Shown here: positions 32,754 through 41,019 of the stretch, piece by piece
How positions within the stretch are numbered: the stretch's first letter is position 1
Layout: the number at the start of each line of letters is the position of its first letter
Assembly: GCA_024235255.1 (NCBI GenBank)
Contig: JACKMT010000003.1
Location: forward strand, 434,001 to 498,000
Source: Chromatiaceae bacterium
GTDB taxonomy: Bacteria > Pseudomonadota > Gammaproteobacteria > Chromatiales > Chromatiaceae
Length of the DNA stretch: 64,000 bases
Direction of reading: 5' to 3'
Position numbers and translations under genes: made by a program
Notes under the pieces: model-generated
Database searches by the model: none
Told to the model about the DNA's origin: nothing
What the model saw: only the letters and a program-made list of their open reading frames with translations

Positions 32754-33778
32754 CGGTGCTCTCCCGGTGCTAATGTCCGGTAGCGCCTAAATGCCGGCAG
32801 CATGGCAAGCATGGCAGGAAGCAGCAGCCAGTAAAAACGTTCGTTCCAAACTCGGGCCCGCTCATCGCTTGCCGCCTTGGTCTGGCCGCCCTCCGCTGCG
32901 AGCTGCAGTAAGCGTGTGGTGTCATCGTCGCGGAAATCTGCTCTGATATAAGTGCCGTTGCCCAGCGCTGCGAGCTGCTTGAGTCTGGCTTCATCAAGCT
33001 TCGATTCCACCGGCTGCCGGCGACCATCCATAAGGAAGCGGCCGCTGTGTCCGGGCACCGGCCCGCCGCCTGTTGTTCCGACTCCCAATACCAGCAGACG
33101 TACGCCTTTAGCGCTCAACGACTGTATTGCCTGGTCTAAGTCTGGTTCGACGAAGTCGCCGTCCGATATGAGCAGAATGCTGTGCTGGCTGTCCTTGGGC
33201 TGCCCTGCCAGCAGTGTGTCGGCGCGCTCCAACGCCTGCCGCAGCCGGCTGCCCTGCAGTCGTACGAGATCGCTGGAGATTGAAGGAAGTACACTGCGGA
33301 TGGTCTGTCCATCCTCGGTGATCGGTGTAATGACATGCGCCACCGAAGCGAACGCAACCAGACCGAGCCGGACACCGCGGTTGTTGTTGATTAAATCCTC
33401 TATCTCCTGTCGTGCACGGGTCATGCGCGAAGGCTGCACGTCGGCGACCTCCATGGAGCGTGAGATGTCCAACAGAATCACCATATCGGCGCCGGGAGTG
33501 TAGAGCTGGATCTCGGTAAAATCCCAACGGGGGCCGGCCATGGCGACGACCAGAACCGCCCACAACAGAGCCCAGCGTTTGAATTTCCGCCAGCGTTCGC
33601 CGGAGTCCAGTTCCCGGCTGCCGGTCAGATGGGGCAGCAGGTGCGCATCGGCGTAACGGTTGATGCGGGCGATATGGCCGTAGATTTTGCTGCGCCTGAG
33701 CCAGGCACCGACAGGAAAAATGAGCAGCAATCCAAGCAGCCACCAGGGGGAAGCAAAATGAAACCCGGTCTCAGGCAC
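32750..33778 (-). CDS. batB: BatB vWA-domain membrane protein
   Basis: A 342-residue protein with an N-terminal membrane segment (WWLLGLLLIFPVGAWL), a second at about 70-85, a von Willebrand A domain with the metal site LLDISRSMEV and LLISDGDFVEPD, and a C-terminal helix (FYWLLLPAMLAMLPAF). The vWA domain should face the periplasm. The start is GTG inside the end of batA, an 8-bp overlap. With BatA it likely forms a complex driven by the MoxR ATPase. Confidence 0.9.
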   Translation of the reverse strand: MPETGFHFASPWWLLGLLLIFPVGAWLRRSKIYGHIARINRYADAHLLPHLTGSRELDSGERWRKFKRWALLWAVLVVAMAGPRWDFTEIQLYTPGADMVILLDISRSMEVADVQPSRMTRARQEIEDLINNNRGVRLGLVAFASVAHVITPITEDGQTIRSVLPSISSDLVRLQGSRLRQALERADTLLAGQPKDSQHSILLISDGDFVEPDLDQAIQSLSAKGVRLLVLGVGTTGGGPVPGHSGRFLMDGRRQPVESKLDEARLKQLAALGNGTYIRADFRDDDTTRLLQLAAEGGQTKAASDERARVWNERFYWLLLPAMLAMLPAFRRYRTLAPGEHR

Positions 33779-34817
33779 CGCGCTTGCTCTCCGGTAGACG
33801 CATCCGACCCTCAGGGAACAGGCCGAGCAACAGCAGCAGCAGCAGCGCTGCGGCGAGCGGCCAGCGATAGAGCGGGTGGGGTATTAGGACGGTGTGGCTT
33901 TCGGTTTCGGTCTTCTCCATTGCGTTGATGCGTTCGGAGATCTCCTCCAGCGCGCTGGTGTTGGTGGCGCGAAAATAAGCGCCGCCGGTATTCTCGGCGA
34001 TATGACGAAGCGTGGCTTCGTCCAGACCAATGTCTGATTCGGAACGGTATTGACCGTCGCTGCCACGGATCATCACCTCTTTCTGGTTGCTGCCGACACC
34101 GATGGCATAGATCCGGATGCCCTCCCTTTTGGCCAGGCCTGCGGCGTCCCGCGGCGGGATCAGCCCTGCGGTGTTCTCGCCGTCAGTTACCAACAGCAGG
34201 ACCCGCGAGCCCTCCGGACGTTCCCGCAGCTTCTTTACACTCAAGCCTATCGCATCGCCCATCGCGGTCGCATTGCCGGCCATCCCAGGTTCAATCTGAT
34301 CGAGAATCTGCCTGGCGGCCCGCAGATCCAGCGTCAGCGGCGCCTGGACAAAAGCCTGATTGCCGAAAATCACCAATCCCACCCGGTCGCCGGGCCGGTT
34401 CTCGATAAATTTTCCCATCACACCCTTGACCACCGCCATGCGGCTGACAGGTCGTCCCTCGCTGCTGAAATCGAGTGCGGTCATCGAGCGCGAGGTATCA
34501 ATCGAGAGCATCAGGTCGTAGCCCTCGCTTTTTATTTCGGTATAAGGCTCCAGCAGTTGCGGGCGCATCGCTGTCAGGGTCAGGGCGATCCATAGCAGTG
34601 TCAGCAGCAGCGCCTGGAGCTTGCCGGCGATAGCTGTTCGCGGCCGGCGCGTCTTGAAGCTGGATTCCATCCTGGCCAGAGAGGGGTGCAACAGTGTGGT
34701 TCGGCGTCCTTCGGTGGGAAGCTCCTGGTCCGGCCTGACGAAGCGCGGCCAGAAAAGACGGACCAGCAGCGGCAGCGGCAGCAGCAGCGCCATGAAGGGC
34801 CAGAGAAACTCAAACAT
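33771..34817 (-). CDS. batA: BatA vWA-domain membrane protein
   Basis: A 348-residue protein with N-terminal (FLWPFMALLLPLPLLVRLFW) and second membrane helices, a vWA domain with complete MIDAS residues (LSIDTSRSMTAL, LLVTDGENTAG) and a C-terminal hydrophobic anchor (WPLAAALLLLLLLGLF). The ATG was preferred over a TTG four codons upstream because GGAG lies close before it. It overlaps its neighbours on both sides, which suggests tight co-translation within the operon. Confidence 0.91.
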   Translation of the reverse strand: MFEFLWPFMALLLPLPLLVRLFWPRFVRPDQELPTEGRRTTLLHPSLARMESSFKTRRPRTAIAGKLQALLLTLLWIALTLTAMRPQLLEPYTEIKSEGYDLMLSIDTSRSMTALDFSSEGRPVSRMAVVKGVMGKFIENRPGDRVGLVIFGNQAFVQAPLTLDLRAARQILDQIEPGMAGNATAMGDAIGLSVKKLRERPEGSRVLLLVTDGENTAGLIPPRDAAGLAKREGIRIYAIGVGSNQKEVMIRGSDGQYRSESDIGLDEATLRHIAENTGGAYFRATNTSALEEISERINAMEKTETESHTVLIPHPLYRWPLAAALLLLLLLGLFPEGRMRLPESKRGA

Positions 34818-35334
34818 GAGCTGCTCCAAGGCGTTTTATCCACCGGTGAACGATACCTTCTCCGCTGTGCGCCGTTAGCTCCAACGCGGCATTGATCAAT
34901 TCGTCCAATTCGCCGGGTTTGGCCTGCCGGTCGTCCGGTGCGTACGGCAGCTGCAGCAGGATGCCGCCCCGTCCTGTCCAGTCGAAACCGTTGGGATCCG
35001 ACTGCTCCAGCCACGCCAGCCACGCCATGCCGGAGATACTGGCGGTTTTTTCGCGGCCGAAACGGGCAATGGCGATTCGGCGCAGCAGTTCGGAGAGCCT
35101 GGCTGCGCTCTCTTTCTGCGATAACTGGCTGCGCTGCCGCCAAAGATTGCGCAGCGCGGATCGAGCTTCCCAGCGCCAACTGCCGGGCGGGTAGCGGATG
35201 AAGTGACGAAGCAGCAGAACGAGACCAAACGTCGTCAGCACCATTACCAGCGCAGCGATCCACCAGCCGGGTGCTAGCGGCCACCAGGAGATAGGATCGA
35301 GTCCATGAATATCCCGCAGTGCTCCCGACATCAT
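34810..35334 (-). CDS. DUF4381 family protein
   Basis: A 174-residue single-pass membrane protein. A helix at about residues 25-45 (WWIAALVMVLTTFGLVLLL) is followed by a cytoplasmic helical domain with LSELLRRIAIARFGREKTAS and a late LDELINAALELTA. The size, topology and place between DUF58 and BatA genes fit DUF4381. It overlaps the DUF58 gene by 4 bp. Its role in the Bat complex is not known. Confidence 0.82.
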   Translation of the reverse strand: MMSGALRDIHGLDPISWWPLAPGWWIAALVMVLTTFGLVLLLRHFIRYPPGSWRWEARSALRNLWRQRSQLSQKESAARLSELLRRIAIARFGREKTASISGMAWLAWLEQSDPNGFDWTGRGGILLQLPYAPDDRQAKPGELDELINAALELTAHSGEGIVHRWIKRLGAAHV

Positions 35335-36242
35335 TGGAGCCTTCTGGTATGGCGCATTCCCCGCATCAGCGCCTGGTGCACTTCGTCATCGGTGGCGACC
35401 GGAATCAAGGGTATTCGCAGGCGATTGGCGATACCGGCCAGGAACTGCCGGTTCTGTTCCCAGCTTTTCCGGTAGGCTGTTCTTCCCGCATCATCGCCGG
35501 TCTCTATCTCGAGCAGATCTCCCGCGTGATCGGTAAACAGCGCACGGCCGACATCGGGCAGATCGTGATCCGCTTTATCGTCAATCGGTATCAGCACCAG
35601 CGAGTGGCGTTGACTCAGTCGCCCGATAGTGGTCTCCAGGCTGGTGACTTCGCGGTTCAGGTCGGCAATGATAAAAATCAGACTGCCGGTTGCCGTGCCA
35701 CGCTCAGCCCGCTGCAAGGCATTGAGCAGGGGGTCCTTGACTGCTTCTGCTCCCTCACTGGGCCGTGACAGCGCCCTTAACAGGCGCCAGAGCGCACGGC
35801 GGTCTTTGGTCGGTCGGAAATGGTGGGCGGTGCTGGCGTTGTCGCCGAACAGCAGCCCGCCAACCCGGTCATTCAGGCTGTTTGCCGCCCAGCCTAGCAG
35901 TGCCGCTGTGCGCGCCGCCTGAATCGATTTAAAGGTGCCGCGCGTACCGAAACTCATATGTGGTCCCTGATCGACGCAGAGCACGACGCTGCGCTCCCGC
36001 TCCTCGCGAAAGGTTTTTAGGTGAGGGCTGTTGGTGCGGGCGGTCACCTTCCACTCCATATTGCGAATATCATCGCCTTCGTGGTACTCGCGGACCTCTT
36101 CGAAGTCGAGGCCGGTACCGCGAAATACCGAGGCGTAGAGACCGCTGAAGCTCGAATTCACCAAATGGTGCGATGCCAGCCCCAGGGTTCGTGCCTGGTG
36201 GCGCAGTTCGAGCAAGTCGTCCAAACGCGGATGAAGCGCCAT
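35331..36242 (-). CDS. DUF58 domain protein
   Basis: A 303-residue soluble protein related to vWA domains. DFEEVREYHEGDDIRNMEWK followed by VTARTNSPHLKTFREERER is the DUF58 hallmark. No membrane helix is seen. These proteins are always coded next to MoxR ATPases, and here it begins 6 bp after moxR. It probably acts as an adaptor between the ATPase and BatA/BatB; this is inference from conserved gene order. Confidence 0.92.
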   Translation of the reverse strand: MALHPRLDDLLELRHQARTLGLASHHLVNSSFSGLYASVFRGTGLDFEEVREYHEGDDIRNMEWKVTARTNSPHLKTFREERERSVVLCVDQGPHMSFGTRGTFKSIQAARTAALLGWAANSLNDRVGGLLFGDNASTAHHFRPTKDRRALWRLLRALSRPSEGAEAVKDPLLNALQRAERGTATGSLIFIIADLNREVTSLETTIGRLSQRHSLVLIPIDDKADHDLPDVGRALFTDHAGDLLEIETGDDAGRTAYRKSWEQNRQFLAGIANRLRIPLIPVATDDEVHQALMRGMRHTRRLQ

Positions 36243-36248
36243 GGGTTA

Positions 36249-37205
36249 TCAGGGTATGGCAACCATGTCCAGGAGACGGGAGACGAAGTCGTTGTTGGTA
36301 ATTCCTTCGGCTTCTGCCTCGAAGGTCAGCAGCACCCGGTGACGTAGAATTTCCGGCGCGATCTGTTGTATGTGTCCGGGCGAAACATACGTTTCTCCAT
36401 CCAACCAAGCGCGTGCGCGTGCGCAGCGTGCCAGCGCTATGGAGGCGCGTGGAGAGGCGCCGAATCGGCACCAGCGCGCCAGAGTGTCGTCATATGCCGC
36501 CGGATGCCGGGTGGCCTGCACCAGATCAACAATGTAACTATTGAGTTTCGGATCGAGAAAAACCTTGGCAACATCGCGCCGCATCGCAAACAGACTTAAT
36601 TGGGACAGCGGGTTCGCCGGCGGTTTAGGCTTGTCGGTCAGTTTTTTGCTGTCCAATGCCAGGATGGACAGTTCTTCGTCGCGGGACGGATAGTCGACCC
36701 AGACCTGCATTAAAAAGCGGTCAAGCTGGGCTTCCGGCAGATGGTATGTGCCCTCCTGCTCGATAGGATTCTGGGTTGCCAATACCATGAACAGTTCGGG
36801 CAGCGGATAGGTTCGCTGACCCACCGTAATCTGATACTCTCCCATCGCTTCGAGCAGTGCCGACTGAACCTTGGCCGGAGCACGGTTTACCTCGTCGGCA
36901 AGCAGGATGTTGTGAAACAGCGGTCCCTGACGAAATTCGAACTCACCTTTTTCATGGCGATAGATGTCGGTTCCGATCAGGTCCGACGGCAGTAGGTCCG
37001 GCGTGAACTGGACCCGATGATAGTCACCTTCAATAGCTTCGGATAACGCCTTGACAGCGGTCGTCTTGGCCAGACCGGGCATCCCCTCCACCAACAGGTG
37101 CCCATTGCTGAGAAGACAGACCAGCATGCTGTCGATAAGCCGCTGCTGTCCGATGACTAAGGATGCGATGTGTTCCCGAACCGGATCAAGATCTTTTGAA
37201 TTCAT
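36249..37205 (-). CDS. MoxR family AAA+ ATPase
   Basis: A 318-residue AAA+ ATPase with Walker A in VEGMPGLAKTTAVKALSE, Walker B in ILLADEVNRAPAKVQSALLE, and sensor region FMVLATQNPIEQEGTYHLPE. MoxR proteins act as chaperones that mature or insert cofactors into partner complexes, together with vWA proteins. It heads the seven-gene operon moxR-DUF58-DUF4381-batA-batB-batC-batD. The upstream 240 bp hold a 13-bp inverted repeat that could be a control site. Confidence 0.95.
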   Translation of the reverse strand: MNSKDLDPVREHIASLVIGQQRLIDSMLVCLLSNGHLLVEGMPGLAKTTAVKALSEAIEGDYHRVQFTPDLLPSDLIGTDIYRHEKGEFEFRQGPLFHNILLADEVNRAPAKVQSALLEAMGEYQITVGQRTYPLPELFMVLATQNPIEQEGTYHLPEAQLDRFLMQVWVDYPSRDEELSILALDSKKLTDKPKPPANPLSQLSLFAMRRDVAKVFLDPKLNSYIVDLVQATRHPAAYDDTLARWCRFGASPRASIALARCARARAWLDGETYVSPGHIQQIAPEILRHRVLLTFEAEAEGITNNDFVSRLLDMVAIP

Positions 37206-37351
37206 GCTTTGCTTACTGCTTTAGATGTGGTCCGTCTGCAGACCGAGTCCAAATTTTCCCGTTAGCTGAATCAACGGGCCCCCTTTTATACACGGTATTT
37301 GTTCCGCTTGGGTTTATCCTGACGCTTTCAGGAAATAGATGCAAGAGTTAA

Positions 37352-37414
37352 GGTTTTATGCCCCTATCGGTTTGTTATTGTTTTCGTTGTATTAATTAAT
37401 GGGGGCATAAAACC
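37352..37414. repeat. 13-bp perfect inverted repeat between argF and moxR
   Basis: GGTTTTATGCCCC at 37352-37364 is the exact complement of GGGGCATAAAACC at 37402-37414, separated by 37 AT-rich bases. It lies 35 bp beyond the argF stop codon and about 150 bp before moxR. It lacks a T run in either direction, so it could be a weak terminator, an operator for a dimeric regulator, or a repeat. Confidence 0.7.
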
Positions 37415-37448
37415 AATATTGAGTGCGGCTGATCCGGCAGCGAAAAGA

Positions 37449-38366
37449 TTATTGCAGGATTAACATTTCAAGCAGCGCTTTTTGCGCATGGAGACGGTTT
37501 TCCGCCTCTTCCCATACCAGGCTCTGCGCTCCGTCAATAACCTCTGCACTGACCTCTTCGCCGCGGTGAGCCGGCAGGCAGTGCATGAACAGTGCATTGG
37601 GATTTGCCAGCGCCATCAACTGCTCGTTTACCTGGTAGTTTGCGAACGCTTTGGCGCGCTTGAGTTGTTCCTGCTCCTGCCCCATGCTGGCCCAGACGTC
37701 AGTCACAATCAGATCTGCGCCGGCGGCTGCGGTTGCAGGATCGGAGACAATGCGGCAACGATCAGCGGCAGGCTGCAGAATCTTTGCCGCCGGTTCATAC
37801 CCTTCAGGGCAGGCGATATTCAAGCTGAAATTGAGCAGCCGTGCCGCGTTGATATAAGAGTGGCACATGTTGTTGCCGTCGCCTATCCAAGCCACTTGTT
37901 TGCCGGCGATATCGCCCCGGTGTTCGAAATATGTCTGCATGTCGGCCAACAGTTGGCACGGGTGCAGCAGATCGGTCAATGCATTGATGACCGGTACCTG
38001 CGAGTGGGCGGCAAAACGCTCCAGATTCTCATGTGCGAAGGTGCGAATCATAATGCAGTCAACCATGCGCGACAGTACGCGGGCGCTGTCTTCGATCGGC
38101 TCTCCCCGGCCCAGTTGCGTATCGCGCGGCGAGAGAAACAGCGCATGACCGCCAAGCTGGGACATCCCGGCCTCGAAGGAGACCCTGGTACGCGTCGAGG
38201 ATTTTTCGAAGATCATCGCGAGCGTGCGGCCTTTCAATGTCTCCTGAGTCCTGCCGGCGTGCAGCGTGGCTTTCAGTTCGCTTGCCCGCACGATGAGCTG
38301 CCTGAACTCATCGGCCGAGAGATCGAGCAGGGAGAGGAAATGCCTGGGTGTTTTTCTACTGTTCAT
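37449..38366 (-). CDS. argF: ornithine carbamoyltransferase
   Basis: It makes citrulline from ornithine and carbamoyl phosphate in arginine synthesis. The 305 residues contain the carbamoyl phosphate motif SSTRTRVSFEAGMSQLGG, the ornithine-binding segment TDVWASMGQE and the cysteine loop MHCLPAHRGEEVSAEV. It is 26 bp downstream of argD, with which it forms an arginine operon. Nothing in the residues suggests the catabolic (ArcB) form. Confidence 0.96.
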   Translation of the reverse strand: MNSRKTPRHFLSLLDLSADEFRQLIVRASELKATLHAGRTQETLKGRTLAMIFEKSSTRTRVSFEAGMSQLGGHALFLSPRDTQLGRGEPIEDSARVLSRMVDCIMIRTFAHENLERFAAHSQVPVINALTDLLHPCQLLADMQTYFEHRGDIAGKQVAWIGDGNNMCHSYINAARLLNFSLNIACPEGYEPAAKILQPAADRCRIVSDPATAAAGADLIVTDVWASMGQEQEQLKRAKAFANYQVNEQLMALANPNALFMHCLPAHRGEEVSAEVIDGAQSLVWEEAENRLHAQKALLEMLILQ

Positions 38367-38392
38367 TTTTTCATTCTCTGGCTTGTTGTTGC

Positions 38393-39571
38393 TTACCCCT
38401 GAGCTAGAAATGTTTTGACCAGTGCGCAGAGTTGGTTGACCAGAAGGTCCGCTTCAATGTCGCTTATTATAAGCGGCGGCAACAACCGGACGACACGTTC
38501 CGCGGTAACGTTGATCAACAAGCCTTGCTCCAGCGCCATCGTCACCAGTTCACCGCAAGGCCGCTCCAACTCGATACCGATCAGCAGTCCTTGGCCGCGA
38601 ATATCTGCAATGCCGCCAACCCCTGTGAGTTGGTCGGCGAAGCCGGCTAACAGTCTGCGGCCCAGGCGCTCTGCACGCTCCACGAGCTTGTCGGCTTCAA
38701 GTGTTTCGATGACAGCCAGGGCTGCGGCGCAGGCGAGCGGATTGCCACCGAAAGTGGAACCATGATTTCCCGGTGCGTATACTTCGGCAGCCTTTCCGCG
38801 CGCCAGGCAGGCACCGATAGGTACGCCATTGCCCAAGCCTTTTGCCAGTGTCAGCACATCCGGCAGAATCCTATTGTGCTGATAGGAGAACATACGGCCG
38901 CTACGTCCCATGCCGGTTTGGATCTCGTCCAGCATCAGCAGCCAACCCTGTCGATCGCAAAGTTCGCGCAGTTGGTTCAGGTACTCCAGCGGGGGTAGCT
39001 TAATGCCGCCCTCTCCCTGGATCGGTTCTACCAGGATTGCCACGACGTTGGGGTCCGCCTCGGCAACCGAGCGTAAGCCTGCGATATCGCCGAAAGGCGC
39101 ACGCAGGAAGCCTTGCACCAGTGGCTCGAAACCCACCTGAACCTTGTGGTTCCCGGTCGCGGAGAGGGTGGCCAGAGTACGGCCGTGGAAGCTCTGCTCC
39201 ATGACAACAATAGCCGGATTTGCAATACCGTTGCGATGTCCGTACAGCCGCGCCAACTTGATGGCGGCTTCATTGGCTTCCGCTCCGGAATTGGCAAAAA
39301 AGACTCGTTCCATTCCGGAGATCCGTGCCAACTCATCTCCCAACTGCTCCTGCAGCGGAATTTGGTACAGATTGGAGGTGTGCAGCACTTTTCCCGCCTG
39401 CCGGCAGATTGCTGCTTTGATTGCCGGGTGGGAGTGGCCCAGCCCGCACACTGCGATCCCGGACAGGGCATCCAGGTAGCGTTTCTCCGCCTTATCCCAC
39501 AGCCAGACACCTTCACCGCGGCTGAAGCTGACCGGCAATCGATTGTATGTCGACATCAGAGCGTCTGGCAT
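38393..39571 (-). CDS. argD: acetylornithine aminotransferase
   Basis: A PLP enzyme of arginine and possibly lysine synthesis, 392 residues. GVWLWDKAEKRYLDALSGIA at the N-terminus, LMLDEIQTGMGRSGRMF and the PLP lysine in TLAKGLGNGVPIGA are class III aminotransferase marks. AGGAG lies before the first ATG; a second ATG five codons later also fits some family members. It precedes argF. Confidence 0.95.
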   Translation of the reverse strand: MPDALMSTYNRLPVSFSRGEGVWLWDKAEKRYLDALSGIAVCGLGHSHPAIKAAICRQAGKVLHTSNLYQIPLQEQLGDELARISGMERVFFANSGAEANEAAIKLARLYGHRNGIANPAIVVMEQSFHGRTLATLSATGNHKVQVGFEPLVQGFLRAPFGDIAGLRSVAEADPNVVAILVEPIQGEGGIKLPPLEYLNQLRELCDRQGWLLMLDEIQTGMGRSGRMFSYQHNRILPDVLTLAKGLGNGVPIGACLARGKAAEVYAPGNHGSTFGGNPLACAAALAVIETLEADKLVERAERLGRRLLAGFADQLTGVGGIADIRGQGLLIGIELERPCGELVTMALEQGLLINVTAERVVRLLPPLIISDIEADLLVNQLCALVKTFLAQG

Positions 39572-39930
39572 ATGCGGACTCCTAAATAAGGGCGCTGGTG
39601 TAAATTAATCAGGTCGGCGATCTGGATTGTACACATGGCCGCCCCTCGCTTAGATAACTGGCATACAGCCTGGCTGTATCCCTGTTGGAGACATCGAAAC
39701 AGAAAAAACCGAACGTCAACTTGCCAGCTAATTCCGTTTGTGCGGCTTAAAAACAAAAGGCGGCCCTGCTTGTCGGTTTGGCGGGGCCACCTGTCGATTT
39801 TAGTGAAATACAGCTTGTGTGTAAAAACCTCGGATAATAGTCTGGTTTTTTATAAGGCGCAACCGGACCGGATTCGAAGCCGGTTGCGTTGCCGACTTGT
39901 TTCATTCAGGAATCATCTTTATCTTAGGGT
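39572..39930. other. intergenic region between argD and rnpB
   Basis: No protein gene is supported in these 359 bases. A 9-bp perfect inverted repeat CGCAACCGG/CCGGTTGCG (39858-39866 and 39880-39888) stands about 45 bp before the RNase P RNA. A weaker stem GGCCCTGC/GCGGGGCC lies further upstream near 39760. The rnpB and argD promoters must both lie here, but I could not fix their boxes. Confidence 0.5.
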
Positions 39931-40305
39931 GTGGGAGTCGGCCGGATAGTCGCTGTTGCATTGCGTTCAAGTGATGCAGGAGAGGAAAGTCCGGGCTCTA
40001 TAGGACAGGATGCCAGGTAACGCCTGGGGGGCGCGAGCCTACGGAAAGTGCCACAGAAAAGATACCGCCCGAAAACCTTTTCGGGTAAGGGTGAAATGGT
40101 GCGGTAAGAGCGCACCGCGCTGCTGGCAACAGCAGTGGCAGGGTAAACCCCATCCAGAGCAAGACCAAATAGGGGAACAGCCGGCCTTGGCCGCGACCTG
40201 TGGTCCGCAGGGTTCCCGGGTAGGTTGCTAGAGATCTGCGGCGACGTAGATCCCAGATGAATGACTATTCTAGACAGAACCCGGCTTACAGGCCGGCTCC
40301 CACAA
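39931..40305 (+). ncRNA. rnpB: RNase P RNA (bacterial type A)
   Basis: The catalytic RNA that trims the 5' ends of tRNA precursors. The strongly conserved core GAGAGGAAAGTCCGGGCTC lies near the 5' end, with AGGGTGAAATGGTGCGGTAAGAGCGCACC and AACAGCAGTGGCAGGGTAAACCCC blocks in order (shown joined only in part here). The last conserved block is AGACAGAACCCGGCTTACAG. The outer stem pairs GTGGGAGTCGGCC with GGCCGGCTCCCAC. The location just upstream of mraZ is as in Pseudomonas. Ends are accurate to a few bases. Confidence 0.96.
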
Positions 40306-40479
40306 CTATTTTTAGAAACGAAATTCCCGCCATTTATCCCACAAATTAAGAATCCACTTTAAGTACACAATTTAGCAATCTGTTTTTAACAAATTTTATC
40401 CTTACTGGTGCTTTCTGGAATGTACTCGTAAGCTCCTGTGTTTAAAGGAACTTTCTCCTATTTTCTCCTGTTGATTGCC

Positions 40480-40509
40480 TTGACAAGTGGTGAATATGGT
40501 ACCTATTAT
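40480..40509 (+). promoter_or_regulatory. sigma70 promoter of the dcw cluster
   Basis: A perfect -35 TTGACA (40480-40485) and -10 TATTAT (40504-40509) with an 18-bp spacer stand about 53 bp before the mraZ start. Position and strength fit the main promoter of the division and cell wall cluster. Confidence 0.8.
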
Positions 40510-40548
40510 GGGCATTAGTGGTGAAAAGTGGTAAAAATTGGGAATACC
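40509..40548 (+). promoter_or_regulatory. four MraZ boxes at 10-bp period
   Basis: Four direct units TGGGCATTAG, TGGTGAAAAG, TGGTAAAAAT and TGGGAATACC follow each other with an exact 10-bp period between the -10 box and the mraZ start. MraZ is known to bind TGGGN-type direct repeats in its own promoter. The first unit touches the -10 box, so binding should block transcription start. Three such repeats are the usual number; the fourth is a small distinction. Confidence 0.8.
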
Positions 40549-40561
40549 ATAGGGGAGTGCC

Positions 40562-41017
40562 TTGTTTCGCGGCATCAACAGAGTCAATCTCGACGTCAAG
40601 GGGCGTCTTGCGATTCCGACCCGGTATCGGGAGCGGCTGCAGGAGTGTTGTGCCTCCGAGCTGGTAGTGACTGTTGACCCCGATCGCTGCCTGTTGATCT
40701 ATCCGCTTCCCGAGTGGGATCAAATTGAACAGAAGCTGATGAGACTACCGACCTTCAATGAGTCGGCGCGGATTTTACAGCGTCTGTTGGTGGGTAATGC
40801 CACCGATGTCGAAATGGATGGACAGGGGCGGGTGCTGGTGCCCACGCTGTTGCGCGAATTCGCCGGCTTGCAGAAGGCGACGGTCATGATCGGCCAGGGT
40901 ACGAAATTCGAACTCTGGGATGAAGCGCGCTGGAATGAGAAGCAGGACAACTGGCTGGAAAAAGTGGATCTGGAACAGCTGAAATTTTCTCCCGAGCTGG
41001 AAAACTTCTCGATCTGA
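40562..41017 (+). CDS. mraZ: MraZ transcriptional regulator
   Basis: A 151-residue DNA-binding protein with two SpoVT/AbrB-like halves, acting as repressor of the dcw cluster. Half one has FRGINRVNLDVKGRLAIPTR and half two has DVEMDGQGRVLVPTLLREFA. The start is a TTG with AGGGGAG a few bases upstream; it is supported because the family begins MFRG at this exact point and no ATG is near. A rare start codon may keep its level low. rsmH begins 2 bp after the stop. Confidence 0.95.
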   Translation: MFRGINRVNLDVKGRLAIPTRYRERLQECCASELVVTVDPDRCLLIYPLPEWDQIEQKLMRLPTFNESARILQRLLVGNATDVEMDGQGRVLVPTLLREFAGLQKATVMIGQGTKFELWDEARWNEKQDNWLEKVDLEQLKFSPELENFSI

Positions 41018-41019
41018 CC

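Noticed and set aside
39861..39890. Sequence GGATTCGAAGCC resembling a tRNA T-arm
   Set aside because: No anticodon arm, D-arm or acceptor stem lies around it; it is treated as a simple inverted repeat.
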